This document shows positions 52,035-64,000 of a stretch of DNA of 64,000 nucleotides, one piece after another. Under the pieces are notes generated by a model. It did no database searches. It was not told the DNA's origin and saw only the letters and a list, made by a program, of their open reading frames with translations. Positions within the stretch are counted from its first letter, which is position 1, and each line of letters opens with the position of its first letter. A program made the translations under genes and the position numbers. Source of the stretch: Phoronis australis (Eukaryota > Phoronida > Phoronidae); assembly GCA_002633005.1 (NCBI GenBank), contig NMRA01000122.1, positions 340,171-404,170 of the forward strand. Direction: 5' to 3'.

Positions 52035-54264
52035 CTGCATTGTCATAAAACCAGAAGGTGCCCAACCTTAACACTAGCAGATTACTTCCTCCTTGTCACT
52101 GCCTCTGTCCACATGGCCATTTGCACTGGAACAAGTCCATCGGGTGCGAGTTGCATTACCTTAAAAACTTGAGGTAAACTGTCAAGTTGTGCCACAATGC
52201 ACCAAATTTGTACAAACCACCAACCAAATTATCCTCAAGTGCAAAGGAGACTTTGAAAAGACATACCTCTTGACTTCTAACCTTTTATGTACCAACAACA
52301 AACCATTGAGACAATGTAACTTTTACAAAGACATCACAACGCATAATGCAATCCCATCCAATTATATATGATAAAGTCTCACTAATTTCGAACAAACATA
52401 ACTGCCAAATTTTTTTTTTCACTTTTCAAATGTTCCTTGCATTGATGTGAATGAGCACGATTTCTCCGAACATTGTTTGACGGTAGCTATGGTATACAAG
52501 TTGACATTGATATGTCTTTATTTGTGCTGCTTCCCTTTAACAAATAAAGTGGAAACTAAAAATTCACCTGTGTCCTAAATTGGTGAGATGATACCGTTGA
52601 TATCACTCCTAGACACAAACTGAATATGGCCACATGGAAGGGCATGGGATCATACATGGTTAAGAGTTCTCAATACAATCCAACGTCAATGTTTTTGTAT
52701 TGATACGATATTTTAAGTGTATTCTTATCCAGACTTCCAAGATGCGTGAATGAAAATAAATATTATGAAAGTTAGCTCATAGGTTCATATGACTAGTTCA
52801 TTTGCCTAATTACGTAATGCATTCACCTAATTGAACAAAGTTACACTTCAAGATGAGAAACAAGCCCATGAAAATCTTGTCACAAAGACAAAAAACTCTC
52901 ATTCCACCATGGCTAATGGATAATGAGTACTATCCTGGTACGCAGCAACAGTGTGGCATGTTGACCGACTCGTAAACAAAAGCAAATGACGACCGAACTT
53001 ATCACAACCGAGGTAGAACAATGACCGACTCGACTGCTCTCACAGTCAGACTGTATGAAAAGAAATAAGCGCGAAATTCTTGCCTCCCAAAACATCACTT
53101 CCAGGGTAGAGGACGAGAAATTAATTAAATTACGAAAAGCTGTAATTAAGTGAAAAATATGTCTGGGATAATCAACAGACCTTGTTTTTGCTAAAAGTGA
53201 GATGAAAAAGGTTGCCTTCGCCTTTAATGGCAGGCACCAATGAACTAAACGAGATTTACAAGATCTTAGAAAAGGAAGTCTTTTAAGTTCACTCACAAGA
53301 AATATCAGAAGAACTCTAACAACTACTTCTCGCAGAAGAGAACGAACAATCATGTTTCATCCTATAAGTCTCAGTGTTTTGTTTATTAACTCACCAGCGG
53401 TATTCCCACCTCAGTTGAACATCGGTGCTTCCAGGTACAATACAAACTGATGACCACTAATGTACCGGTACGGCAACAAGACTAAGACAAGAAGACTACA
53501 CTAGCTATAGAACATCCCATGTGTTACCTGCACCCCAAAAACTGACTGACCGCTAATGAGCATGACAACAAGACAAGACTCATTATCCCCATGTTAGCTG
53601 CACACCACAAACACAGTACTAGAACATTTAAATCCTGAATGAATTTTTAAGTCGTTTTCAAAATTTGGCACTGCAACATGTGTTGTCACTCAAAATTTCA
53701 TTTCCTTACTTTTTATAGAATTAATCAAGGTATTCATTTGTCACTCTAACAGGATCAAGACAGAGTCTAAATTAATATTTCTGACACAAGAGTTTCAATT
53801 CACACAGGGATTTACGACTCAAACAGCGCAAAAGTAGGCAAAGCCAAAATCACAAACTACAAAAGGACTATTAATAAACCCAGCTGGCAGAGACAGCAAA
53901 TCCTCTCGTTAAAACAACCAATAAATTCCATTCTGCGCTATTTTAATCATGTGCAATTAAGAAGCTTACCTTGCCCTGTTAAAAACAAAACAAAACAAAA
54001 TAAAGAGTTTAACCCCAAAACAAAGGATTTCAAATACTTTGCATCGTGCTTTAAAGGGACATTGCATTTTTGTGATTATTTCTGCATAGGATAGACTTCT
54101 TAGCGATATTAACATTGACCAGAGCTTCAAAACAATAAACTCCCTTGTGCTTTTGCGATTTTATTACAAATTTCCAATTCTCAACGATGTCTGCCAGACA
54201 TTCGCTAAAATCAAGGTTGGGGACTTAACCAGTTAAAAATACTCTTAAAACTACTCAGCCACTT

Positions 54265-54340
54265 ATCGAGTGGGCTTCAGTTCTGTCAGCACAGCATTTG
54301 GCTGCAACCACGGGATTCCAGGTTCGATTCTGCAAAATCA
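54265..54340 (+). pseudogene. tRNA-Cys-like relic or tRNA-derived SINE head
   Basis: GCATTTGGCTGCAACC followed by GGATTCCAGGTTCGATTC resembles the anticodon arm (GCA, Cys) and T arm/B box of tRNA-Cys. An A-box-like GGCTTCAGTTCTGTCAGCAC precedes it with extra bases. The acceptor and T stems do not pair, so it is not a working tRNA; a tRNA-derived SINE head is a likely explanation. Confidence 0.4.
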
Positions 54341-56347
54341 TCTTCCAGTAGGTAGTCTCCCTTTGAGTTTCTAAATGACACTAGTCTAAGTTGTTCATAA
54401 ACAATTTCTGTCTGCGGTGTTGTGTTCCTCGTTTATAGGGTAAAATCTCAGCATAGGACATAATATGATGGACAAATGAGATTTAATTTTCTCGTGTTTT
54501 CATAAAAGATATGTAGCATCAAATTAAAGCTTTACCGTGTTCTAGTTCTGAAAATTTGTGGGCATTCACAACAGTGTTAGAAAACATTGAAAAACGAAAA
54601 AAGATAATTTTGGCAATTATTTTTACCCAAAATTGGTAAAATATTACTGTATACAAACCCACTACCGGTAATTAACGTGATACTTCTACCTCCTGTTTTT
54701 GTCATTTTGTTCTGTAGTGTAACTGTTCAAGCAAGCCTGACGAACGTGCAAAACTACAAACTGTTACCAACTCTGAGAAGTAATTACACAAAACATGACA
54801 AGTCCAGTCATCCACGCCTGGAATTAACTCAGTTCTATTAGAGAAAACTGAGATCAGCTATGCGTGTAAAACTTTCCCAGGCCCGACATAAACTGTGTAA
54901 AACAATCTTTCACATTCTGTTCCATAGTACGGCGAAAGCGCACCTGTACTAAATTATTATTAAGTACACCATGGCCCTGTTGTCACGAACACCATGGCTC
55001 TAATGAAGACAAACTGTGAAATTCCACAGACAGTGAAACATCCTACACATATCAACCAAACGCATTTTATATATAGTTACCACCCAGGGTATTAAGCTGG
55101 TCAAAAATCCGGGGATGAACATTATTTCATACATCCACTCCGAGTTCATAGTTACCACCCCAGGTACTAAGCTGGAAGGGTGGAGGTTAAGCCAATATCC
55201 AGGAAGTTACATAGAAGTCTGTAGATTGTAGACAAGAAAGGGGCTTAATAAAGACCTCAATTGGAGTGATAATGAATAATAGTCCAGTGGTGTGACCTAG
55301 TTTTTTACGCAGAGTATTTTCAAATTTTATAATGCAAACATTACGCGAGCGCATAATGAGCAAAAACATTAGAACTACAAAAAAGTCCCAGTCATAGAAA
55401 TTCGGTGTAGGAGATTAAAAATGAAAATTAGGAAATTTCAGAGGTAGGCGGTTAGCTGAGCATTGGCGTTGGGTATTCCCAAGAACTGATGCATAGGGTC
55501 AAGCCAGTGGAACGGAGGGGGACTGATATTTCGTCACGTTGCTCATTGTGGGTAGTCCATTAAACCTGATCATAGATATTTATGAACCTGACTGAATGAC
55601 CTATTGTGAGAGGGCAAATGTCCTGAGCATTAAACAAAAGGGTACATGTCATAGTTTTGACAACTTGAACACTATTGTTGATGGTTTATGCAAGTTAATC
55701 TTTAGTCATTAAGGTTTTGAGTAAATAGTACTGCACATAAATATGTAAATGCTCTGGCACATATCACAGACTGAAATCAGTGTTGCACAAGGGCTATAGC
55801 TACTTATCTATGTGCAATCATTGATACTGGCACTCAGAAAGGATACCACTAAATGAAGACAGTCCACCTGACAGACCCTGGGCAAAATGTAGTCAGGACA
55901 GAGCCACGGGTACTTAGACACCAAGTGGACTGAGCCATAAGGGCTGAGTAGGAGAACTGAGCCAGAGGGACTGATTCAGAACATCACTTCACCTGACCTA
56001 AAATTAATTTAAAATCTATTGACTGCTCATGGGAAAGTTACCAACTAATGGCAGAGTTGATGAAAGACAACTACTGTATCAATGCATGATTGTACAATAA
56101 AGTCAAGACAAAAACCAGGGTTAACCAAATGTGCTGGCTTTCATTGCAGTCTTGTCAAGCAACAGTTTTCAAAGAAATTTAGAATGTTCCAAAAAGAAAT
56201 TTGTTGTTAAAGAAGGCAACTTCCAGATGAGATTCGCTCCTCACTGCCATGTTTTCACCAGGACTATAGCCTCAATGAAGTATTAAGCTTATTCTGAAGC
56301 ACAACTTGAAATAATTTTGTTTCGGTTATTTTCCAAATGCCAAAAGT

Positions 56348-56436
56348 GTGGAAATTAAACTTTGAGTCGCGCTTGCACTTGCATGCTAAAGGCGTGAAAA
56401 CTAAACTTTGAGTCGCGCTTGCCTTTGAGTCTGAGT
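56348..56436. repeat. 46-bp tandem duplication
   Basis: TAAACTTTGAGTCGCGCTTGC occurs at 56356 and again at 56402, with flanking GTGGAAAT/GTGAAAAC also shared. The unit is more CpG-rich than the intron around it. Confidence 0.88.
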
Positions 56437-57169
56437 CGGCGACATCACATGCTAGTAAGCAGGCTCTAAGTACAGTCACGTTCATTGCTGGAAATAGTGC
56501 ATACCAAGACCATAGTCAGCCACTTTCAGTCTATGCCAAGTTTTCAAAAGAATCCATACGTTGTCATAGTTTTAAGAATTACCTAGTATTTTTATTCATT
56601 TCCAAAGTTTCAGACAGGCATGGCAACTGGTCACAAAAAATGTTCAGTATATCAAGATCAACACGCTGCGTCTGAGAGCAATGCTGCCATGATTGACTAA
56701 CACTGCTTTGGTACAGTAAGTTTGAAAACAGAAGCTTTCTATATTCTGTGCATACTACCCGCGCAGAAAACACTTTTTTCAGACAACTATGAACAGATAT
56801 TCTTCAATTAAACAAATTTTGGTGCAGTCCATTTTCTGGGTACAGGCGGGGATGATAAACACGTATATTTTCCCCTGGCCTTATAACCTACAGCAAAAGA
56901 ATTGCTGCGGAATCAAAAACTTGGGACATTTCTGAAGGCAGGTCACCACAGCATCAGTGCTTAAGTGAAGAGCGTACATGACTTTTCCCAAATCACATCA
57001 CTCAAACTACGGTAGATCAAATAGTCTCCATCCATATGCACAACATTACCACCTACAATTGACGTAGTTGCCTAGTTGGCAAGATGGCACTCTGGAAACC
57101 TTATGCAAGTGTGTGTATTCATGGTCAGATGACAAATAAAATTAACTTCTTATAATAGCAAAATGGTGA

Positions 57170-57405
57170 ACATTTGAAAAAATATCCAATAATACACGTG
57201 CCATTATTGACAGTGACACCTGTTGCCATCAAAGATAACCAATCATACGGAATCTAAGTGTCAACGCTCCACAGTTAAATCCACCTATTTACTGGGAAGC
57301 AAACTTACACCACTTCAATCAAAGATCAAAACTATCACTTCATACTGACAGACATTCACCTGAACATCAATGCATGAACATTGGTGTGAAAGGCCTTTAG
57401 TACAC
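57170..57405 (-). mobile_element. partial family A element
   Basis: TCAACGCTCCACAGTTAAAT, CCACCTATTTACTG and the end GTGAAAGGCCTTTA align in order with the reverse complement of the 61966-62450 copy (about 62170-61966). Only one end is preserved. Confidence 0.6.
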
Positions 57406-57954
57406 ATTTACGAAATCATCACAACCCGTTACTCCTACTCGTAATGACCAGTGGTAGTCCCTCCGGCACAATTTACCATTAGCCTCGTTTTGGCGCCATC
57501 ATCCATCAGGATATGCCCTCAAACAAATATCAACTCATCAATGATATTCCAATAATGCATTAACTAGCACCGAGGATAATTAACTAGCTATAGATCCGTG
57601 TATAAAACAGCGTGTGAAACAGTTAATATGATATGGCAAATTTTAAATCCCGCAATTGGTGTAGCGTAATCCTCCACTTATTGTTCAAAAATAATTGTGT
57701 TGGAAGTTTTACCAAATGGTGTTCTATGATTTCCATGCAGTACAAAACAAGATAATAATAAATTTTTCTTAATATATATTATTGTGGAGAAATTCGGCAA
57801 AATACAAAGAACTTCCCTTGTCCGCTATATTGTGTGCCTAACAGCTGAAGTCCTACCATAACTACCTTGACATCAATGACATGGTGAACATCTGTGGCGA
57901 CCTGTGTGTTTGTAGTCATCTAATTCAGGATTCATATCTACCATAACAAACATG

Positions 57955-58650
57955 CCTTCCATCACAAAAATCAACTTTTGATTTAGACCACTTTAACCCT
58001 CATGAAATTGGTCTCAAATTGTCCCTAGGTTAAATTGCGGGAGGTGCTTTAATGCCCTTGAAAGAGTCATAGCCCATTATTGCCTGAGACTACGCTCTAT
58101 AAGTTGGCTTGCTACAGATGACGCGTCATTGTATGCATAAGGCACGGTCTCGAGGAAAAACGAAGTGTCAGATCTTTGGCAAACCTAGAAATCGCTTCTC
58201 ATATGAGTAAGGAACAAGATGAGACAATTTTCTAGGAGTAAGTGGTCTACATCAAATTTGGAGTAAGACTAGTGGTCTACATCAAATTTGCTTTTTAAAG
58301 CCACTTTAAGGGAAAAATAGGCCAGGAGCCAGTTTTAATAAAGCAGCAAATAAACTCTCCTTCCATCACAAAAAACAACTTCTCATTTAGACAACCTAAT
58401 ACTATGAAATTGGTCTCAAATTGTTCCGCAGTCAAATTGGAGCTATGATTTCAGTTTTTCGGCAAACTGACTGTTCATTACTGGAGTCTAAGCTCTTCAA
58501 ACTGGCTTGTCACGGCGGGTCATTTTATTTGCCAAGCACGGTATCAAGGAATAACCACCAGTTCTTTCTAACCCCAGAATGCACTCCTCACCTGAGGGAG
58601 GAACAAGTTGAGATCAATCTTACAGCTGTGAGTTATCTACATCAATCATA
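57955..58650. repeat. diverged ~300-bp segmental duplication
   Basis: 57955-58255 and 58358-58650 share an ordered series of blocks: CCTTCCATCACAAAAA, ATTTAGAC, ATGAAATTGGTCTCAAATTG, GGCTTG, GGTCATTTTATT/GCGTCATTGTAT, GCACGGT, GAGGAACAAG/AAGGAACAAG and CTACATCAA. A short direct repeat (AGTGGTCTACATCAAATTTG, twice, 58240-58290) lies between them. No coding function is apparent. Confidence 0.75.
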
Positions 58651-59197
58651 GATCGCTTCTTGAAACGTACCCAAGACGGTCATAAGCATGTTATTGCCAA
58701 GCTGATGAAGCATTTTTTCTAAAAGTGAAATGCTGTTACGTAGTTAACATACAAGTTAAACACCTCCCCTTACATTTTAACCATGTTAATGAATTGTTTG
58801 CTACTAAAAAGTCACAATACAACCATCATAGCCAAGACCAGAGATAAAACGGGACTGTTTTGTCAACTTTGTAGGGTTTGAAAGAAGGCACAAAGAAATC
58901 CTTTAAACTAGTCGTTTTAAGTTTTCTGAAACGTATAAACCCATGTATTGGTTAGCTCAAAGTTTCAAAATTTAGAATCTAAAATTTGCCTGCAAGTTAA
59001 AATTAAGTACCAACCGTGTAATTTACAAAATAGACGATTTGAATATCAAAAAGTAAATCATGTTAACTCTATGGTATACTTGATTTCATGTGATTGGTTA
59101 ATTCCATGTTAAAAAAACAGTCAATCAATAGCCAGATTCCACCAGGTCAAGTGCTTTTCCTACCTCTGCAAAGAGGAGAGCTGAATTTGTTATCTCG

Positions 59198-59703
59198 CTG
59201 GTTCCCTGTGTGCCGCTAGGTGGAAGCCAGCACGTAGGTATCAATTAATTTTCCTCAGGAATTTTTTTTACACCGGCGTTTCTGATTGGCTGGTCGAATT
59301 CTCAACAGGCAGCGCTTTACGCAAACAAACTAGCAGGACTGATGAAGGAAGTGTAAACATGGTCTGTTGTACAGACAAATCGGTGCTTAAAATTCATGTT
59401 CAAGAAATGTGAATCCCATAGATTGTGGTTGCACCTTTTCAGAGTGCATCTTTCTACTATCGCTGACTTTTGTTTACGTTGCTGTCCTGTATTCACGCAG
59501 TAGGAATGACACACTAGTTAAACCGGCCAGATGACGGTGTGTTTACTGTCGAGGGGGTTTCAGAACATCCTTACAATTGTTAGTCTGCCATTTTCTCACT
59601 TTGTTGTAAAGATAACCAATGACTGCCAAGGTTTCATCAACCAATGACAAAGCGCGTGATACTGCATGATACCTGCATGCTCACTTGGCACGTAGGGAAC
59701 CAG
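59198..59703 (+). mobile_element. 506-bp MITE-like element next to the kinase exon
   Basis: Left end CTGGTTCCCTGTGTGCC; reversed right end CTGGTTCCCTACGTGCC (15 of 17 identical), with CTC just outside both. It carries inner CCAAT-like motifs and no transposase frame. I could not define a clean target duplication. It ends 69 bp from the splice donor of the kinase exon at 59773. Confidence 0.65.
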
Positions 59704-59772
59704 AGAGAATCTGTGATGTGCCAAAAATTGCACTTCATATCACACTTAATATGCATTTCACATCAAACTTAC

Positions 59773-59901
59773 CTTAAGCGTCTCGTAAAGTCGAATAACA
59801 TTAGGATGCCTCAGCTGGGATAAAATCCTCGCTTCTCTGTGTAAATTCTTACGTACATAACTTTCCCTGATTTTTCTTGTGTCAATTATTTTTACTGCAA
59901 C
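59773..59901 (-). CDS. protein kinase exon: VAVK lysine to helix C/HPN (HUNK-like)
   Basis: A 129-nt, 43-codon exon with phase 0 at both ends, between acceptor TTTTTCTTTTCAG and donor AAG|GTAAGT. It encodes VAVKIIDTRKIRESYVRKNL, then HREARILSQLRHPNVIRLYE and TLK. Lys4 is the ATP-binding lysine of subdomain II and Glu23 the matching helix C glutamate; HPN is residues 32-34. It joins directly to the exon at 34652-34818 without missing residues. The YVxKNLxRE stretch is like HUNK rather than MARK, SIK or NUAK, whose helix C region differs. The product would be a cytosolic or nuclear Ser/Thr kinase phosphorylating protein substrates. The glycine-rich loop should be on an upstream exon that is not visible here. 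Confidence 0.95.
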
Positions 59902-62900
59902 CTGAAAAGAAAAATGTGTTAGTCATAACTTAATACCAAATGCCATTACATTTTACACACATTATTTTTAACAAAATTACACATTGATCCCATACACTCC
60001 TAAAGCATCTATTTGTAACAGGCGTCAAATGACAGCCTAGACACGAACCATTTCTAATCATTACTTGTTTCCATAAAGTGCTCTGCTGAGACAATTAAGA
60101 GAGGCTCATTTATCATTTAAGTGTAAATGATGGAATGATGTTGGTAACTTAATAGAATCAGAGTACTAGCGCAAATTAGTGCAAAAAACACGAGTGAAGC
60201 ACTTTGCCAGTGCAAAAGAACTGAAACTTACTGGCAAAACAACACGCGAACACCTCCTTGTTCGATAGACACAAGGAATTGCTAAACTGATAATCTGAAC
60301 AAAAATAGTATGTTTCCAAAACCAATCATCGAAATACAATTACACCAACTAGACATTAACAAAACCTCAGTAGAAACCAAGTTATACCTATGAAACCCAA
60401 TCACGCTGAAGACCGTGGATTGCAAATTACCTCAATATTTAAGGAAGCCTTAGTCACTCTTCAGTCGGTGTAACCAAAGTGTTTGAATAGCACAAAATGT
60501 TTAGCAAGAACAACTTGTTCCCTTTTTAATAATGCATTTGGGATGCTGAAATGGAAAATACCGTAGAATCGATTTCATTTTAAGGTGAAAATGGGACACC
60601 AGCGACTTTTACTTTCACCACGTTTCTAATTCCTCAAATTTGTGGTCAGGTATACACACCAATACAAAGATTAGAGTATGAATGCAAAACTGAAATATCT
60701 TAAACAGATAATATCAAATGCACTCTAACATTTCAGACATTGCAATTATTCTGCGTAATAATTCGGGGCTTTCCAGGGTTTAAGGACAATACTTAAACTT
60801 TCAATGACCGAAATTGGACATTTGCCACAACAATGCACTGGTATATGAACAATAACAGTATTTCAGTTTCTAGACAAGTTCTGTCCAAGGTCCTTAGAAA
60901 GGGTTTGTTCTCTTTTCAAAAACTCACTGTCCAGTCACTGAACAAACTGATAACAGAACTCAGCCAAACTCGCAAAAATGAGAGCTTATTTCTTGCACAC
61001 TAAGTTAAGGTACACGGGTACTTGTGCTTTTGGCAGACTTCATAATATATTACCAACATTCAGGTAACTGTGAATTGTCACAATTGCACAATTTCAAAAG
61101 GATATGTGATGGGGTAACTGGGGACAAATGGGACATTGAAAAGCTGCAATGGTCCTTAAATTGTGTAATACAAATCAAAAGTGTCTAGACACCTTGATTG
61201 AAAACCCAAGGTGCAATTGAGGCAGACAATCCTGAGGACACAGTTGGAACAAGTGATGGTTATGTAGGACCCAAGTGCCTAGTCTGGCAATTCCGCCAAA
61301 TATCTACATTAGTATAGATTTCAACTCAATAAAAGTACATACCGGTATTTTCTGACAGTAGAAAGCCTGTAGAATTTGACGATGTGACCATGCCTTTCTA
61401 GCAAACTTTAACAAATAAAAAAGGTAAATTTTTAGTAAATAATACCATCAAAAGTATTGACCAAATTTTGCTCAATGTAGAGCTTCGAGATGGAAATTTC
61501 AAAAACACTGATATTTTCAAAATTAGCACTTCATTTTTTGATGCAACATTTTTTCATACATTTCAAAATCAATTCCTGACATCATTTTGGAAAACATTTC
61601 ATAAAGCATGGTATCTGTTTTATATGAATCCGATCTGTCATTTCTATATGATGTTCCAGAGTTTGCCAAACTTTGACATTTTTGGGGTCCTGCATAACCT
61701 TAAGAATGTATGATAATTCATCACTAGGAAAATGACAATTTTGCCTGTTATTTTCGTGCAAAAAATTGGAGAATTACTGTTATTAACCAGAGTGGCACAG
61801 TAAGTATTATGAAGAACTATCCATCAATAATAGCCTATACAGATACACACTACAATTTACATTTACTCGCATTGGGGACCACCAGGAAGTTTCAAACTTG
61901 GAATGTCTCATAGCCTTTCCCACAACCAACTACAAGAATTTTAACCTTAATGGGGAAAGGTGATTTAAAGCCTTTTCATACTAACATCTAGAAGCGTGGA
62001 TGTTTTGGGGAGTTGCAGTCAGTATGAACTGTTAACTTCAGTCCTGGCTCAAAGTTAACAGCACCAGTGAACTTCGCAGTAAACAGGTGGATTGAACGGC
62101 GGAGCGTCGATGGTGCAGTGCAGTATGAACTATTAATTTCAGTCCAATCGAAGTTGTCGGCAGAGGCCACTGTTATCGTCAACAATTAAAGGGCAGTGTT
62201 GTCACTAATAATTGCTTATATTTTACTCGAGTAATCACCAACCCAACTAGAAATAAGTTTTATGTCAATTAGCACACGTAAATGTTCCCAAATTGTTGCG
62301 ATTACTTCGATGACAACAGCGTCACGTCATTTACTTAAATGTATGTTAAATACCGAAGCGAAGCCGAAATGAACGGTTCATCAGTTAACTTTGCAGCTTA
62401 TGTGGACGCTCCTCTCACACTGGATTTAAGTCAGTATGAAAGACCCTTTAGACCAGACTAAAGTTAGGACAGTAATACAATCTAGTATGCTTGAAAAGAC
62501 AGGATTACCAAGTGTACTAATGTTATTCCAATTACATAAGCAAACTGTGAAAGGTTTTGACCAGGGTATTCTCTGGAAATCCAAAAGGAACGTAAAGGCT
62601 CGCTGCCTAAAAACATATGGCTACATGTTTCTGTGATTCCACAGAGTGAGTATTTGTTGTTCACAGCGTGAAAAAATCGTTAAGTGTCCAATTAGTACAT
62701 TTTTGTTATTTACACGACTCACAAAATGCTTCTTGACCTTTGACCAAAGACAATGTATTCATATCAAAGTAACTATAAATGAAATACGGCAGAATTATAG
62801 AGTTATAAAATCTAGCAGACCGATATTGTTGAAGAGGTTATGCCTCATGTCACTGCTTGTAGAATGATGGAGCTCCTCACCTCTAAACGTTTGATCACAA

Positions 62901-64000
62901 TTAGCAGAAAATTGTGGGTAATGATATCAAAAACATTTCACAAATCCATCAAGGCTGAAAAATAATGAGGGATGCAAGCCTCTCCACTATAGTGTGGTGA
63001 TTTTATGTGGAGAATTGGTCAATAACCAGTCAACTTAGAATCACCAATCATAAACACAGAGTATTCATTGAGGCGATAACAGATATCTGTATTATGATCA
63101 GCAATTTAGTAATTGCAAACAATTGATTTTTATACACGTTATTTCCATAGGGATCTGTCTTTCATATATTAGTTAATGCAAAGACAGTGGTGTATACAGC
63201 GATTAGCCACGCACATCTTGATCAGTGAACGATGACAGCATTAAAGCTTAATGTAGTGCCTCACTATCAAGATCTTTCCTTAGAATCAGTGGCACATTTA
63301 TGACCAGCACTCATGCAGTTCAGATGGACCATAAAACTGGCATTGATTTTGTGGTAGATCAGCCCAGTAAGCTGAAGCAATTCTAGCGGGTAACTTTTTT
63401 CAACATGCAAAATGTTATCCAGTATGGAGCATTACCGTATAAGTTTACATATAAAGGCAAAATGTACAATGTGAACAGAAATTTGGACCAGCTTTTGTCG
63501 CCAAATAAAGGAAACAATTTCGATACATTTCCTTGACAAACAGAAATAATATCAGAGGCCTGTTTTACTAAGCAACTTGTGACCTTTTTGGTCACATAGC
63601 TAACTCCTGTAACATTATAGAAAATGAGTCGAGACTTTTTGCCGAGACTTAAAGCAAGTTAAAATGAGACTTCAAGTTTATGAAACTGCGGAAAAATGTT
63701 TGTTAAAGTTGCTTAGCAAATTATATGGATTAAATCCAAACTAATCCAATTTTTTTGTAAGTGATCAACCTAAATGAATCATAATCATTGATCCAGGAAT
63801 AAAAAATCGCCAAGCCCACATGTCCTTGCAATATCAAACTATAATGGTAAAAAATTAACCCCCGAAAAACGTGGCCATAAGACTTCCTTATTTTGTTGTC
63901 ATGCTGAACATGCCCCCACTCCTCCTTTGTGTCTACATCTTCCACCAGCTGGCGCTGGCTACATGCACTCCTTTGCAAGGGGACTTATAACAAGACAGAC
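59902..64000. other. presumed upstream intron, no glycine-loop exon seen
   Basis: I looked on the minus strand for an exon ending just before VAVK with a GxGxxG loop and found none. The stretch contains the family A element at 61966-62450, a TGTGACC-TTTTT-GGTCACA hairpin near 63578-63596, and otherwise AT-rich DNA. A minus frame at 63880-63980 is open but unrecognised. Confidence 0.5.
61966..62450 (+). mobile_element. MITE-like element, family A (copy 2)
   Basis: About 485 bp. The left end reads TAAAGCCTTTTCATACTAAC and the reversed right end TAAAGGGTCTTTCATACTGA. It aligns along its length with 17965-18438 in the same orientation. The 65-codon minus frame across 61988-62185 is a by-product. 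Non-autonomous. Confidence 0.75.

Larger units (their letters stand above)
34819..59772 (-). other. large kinase intron (24,954 bp)
   Basis: It begins with donor AAG|GTAAGT after the 59773-59901 exon and ends with TTGTAG before the 34652-34818 exon. The joined protein aligns with kinases without a gap, so no constitutive exon is missing inside. Both neighbouring junctions are phase 0. It contains MITE-like elements (49780-50432, 57170-57405, 59198-59703), simple repeats, a tRNA-Cys-like relic and possible regulatory sequence around 42.0-42.6 kb. No nested gene is supported. Confidence 0.85.

Noticed and set aside
52933-52959. ATG followed by MPHCCCVPG, like the start of a THAP domain
   Set aside because: A stop follows after nine codons and there is no usable GT donor before it.
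52913-53353. 146-codon minus-strand ORF, the longest in the window
   Set aside because: No family features, no supporting splice or polyadenylation context. Frames of this length are expected by chance in 64 kb.
61988-62185. 65-codon minus ORF
   Set aside because: Lies wholly inside the family A MITE-like element; the aligned copy at 17965 does not keep the frame.

Overview
The window looks like intron-rich, non-repetitive-to-repeat-rich nuclear DNA from an invertebrate animal. It is AT-rich, has no operons or long continuous genes, and carries many short non-autonomous transposon-like elements, minisatellites and microsatellites. Two phase-compatible exons with canonical splice sites lie about 25 kb apart. 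I cannot name the species; the only taxonomic inference I make is a metazoan with large introns. There are two ambiguous bases (436, inside a poly-C run, and 47924).

The one gene I can identify with confidence is on the minus strand. It is a CAMK/AMPK-type protein kinase whose N-lobe exon (59773-59901) and hinge/C-lobe exon (34652-34818) are separated by a 24,954-bp intron. The joined reading frame aligns without gap to the kinase family and most resembles HUNK. The ATP glycine-loop exon would lie upstream (above 59901) and the catalytic-loop/DFG exons downstream (below 34652). I could not find either, so the window probably shows only the middle of a very large gene.

Layout: 1-9600 is non-coding with short tandem duplications, a dense CAGGTG/CAGGTA (E2-box) cluster at 6.3-6.7 kb and one CpG-rich block at 8.6-8.75 kb. 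9.6-10.3 kb and 17.3-17.8 kb hold a dispersed repeat whose units carry CTCF-like cores. The second copy has been split by an 11-bp minisatellite. 15.3-15.5, 20.7, 28.0-28.3 and 28.35-28.46 kb are minisatellites. 16.3-16.6 and 26.6-26.8 kb hold two tentative minus-strand exons of cysteine-rich, probably secreted proteins that I do not recognise. 17.96-19.0, 21.0-21.3, 33.5-33.8, 49.8-50.4, 57.2-57.4, 59.2-59.7 and 62.0-62.45 kb hold MITE-like elements. 34.8-59.8 kb is the kinase intron, with a tRNA-Cys-like relic at 54.3 kb and possible regulatory sequence at 42.0-42.6 kb. 59.9-64 kb is presumed upstream intron.

No rRNA, CRISPR, prophage or bacterial gene is present. I found no gene cluster that could act as a new multi-gene system. 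The most unusual signals are regulatory or repeat-structural: transcription-factor-like sites propagated inside tandem repeats, a CAGGTR cluster, the inverted-repeat element families, and the two possible cysteine-rich exons.
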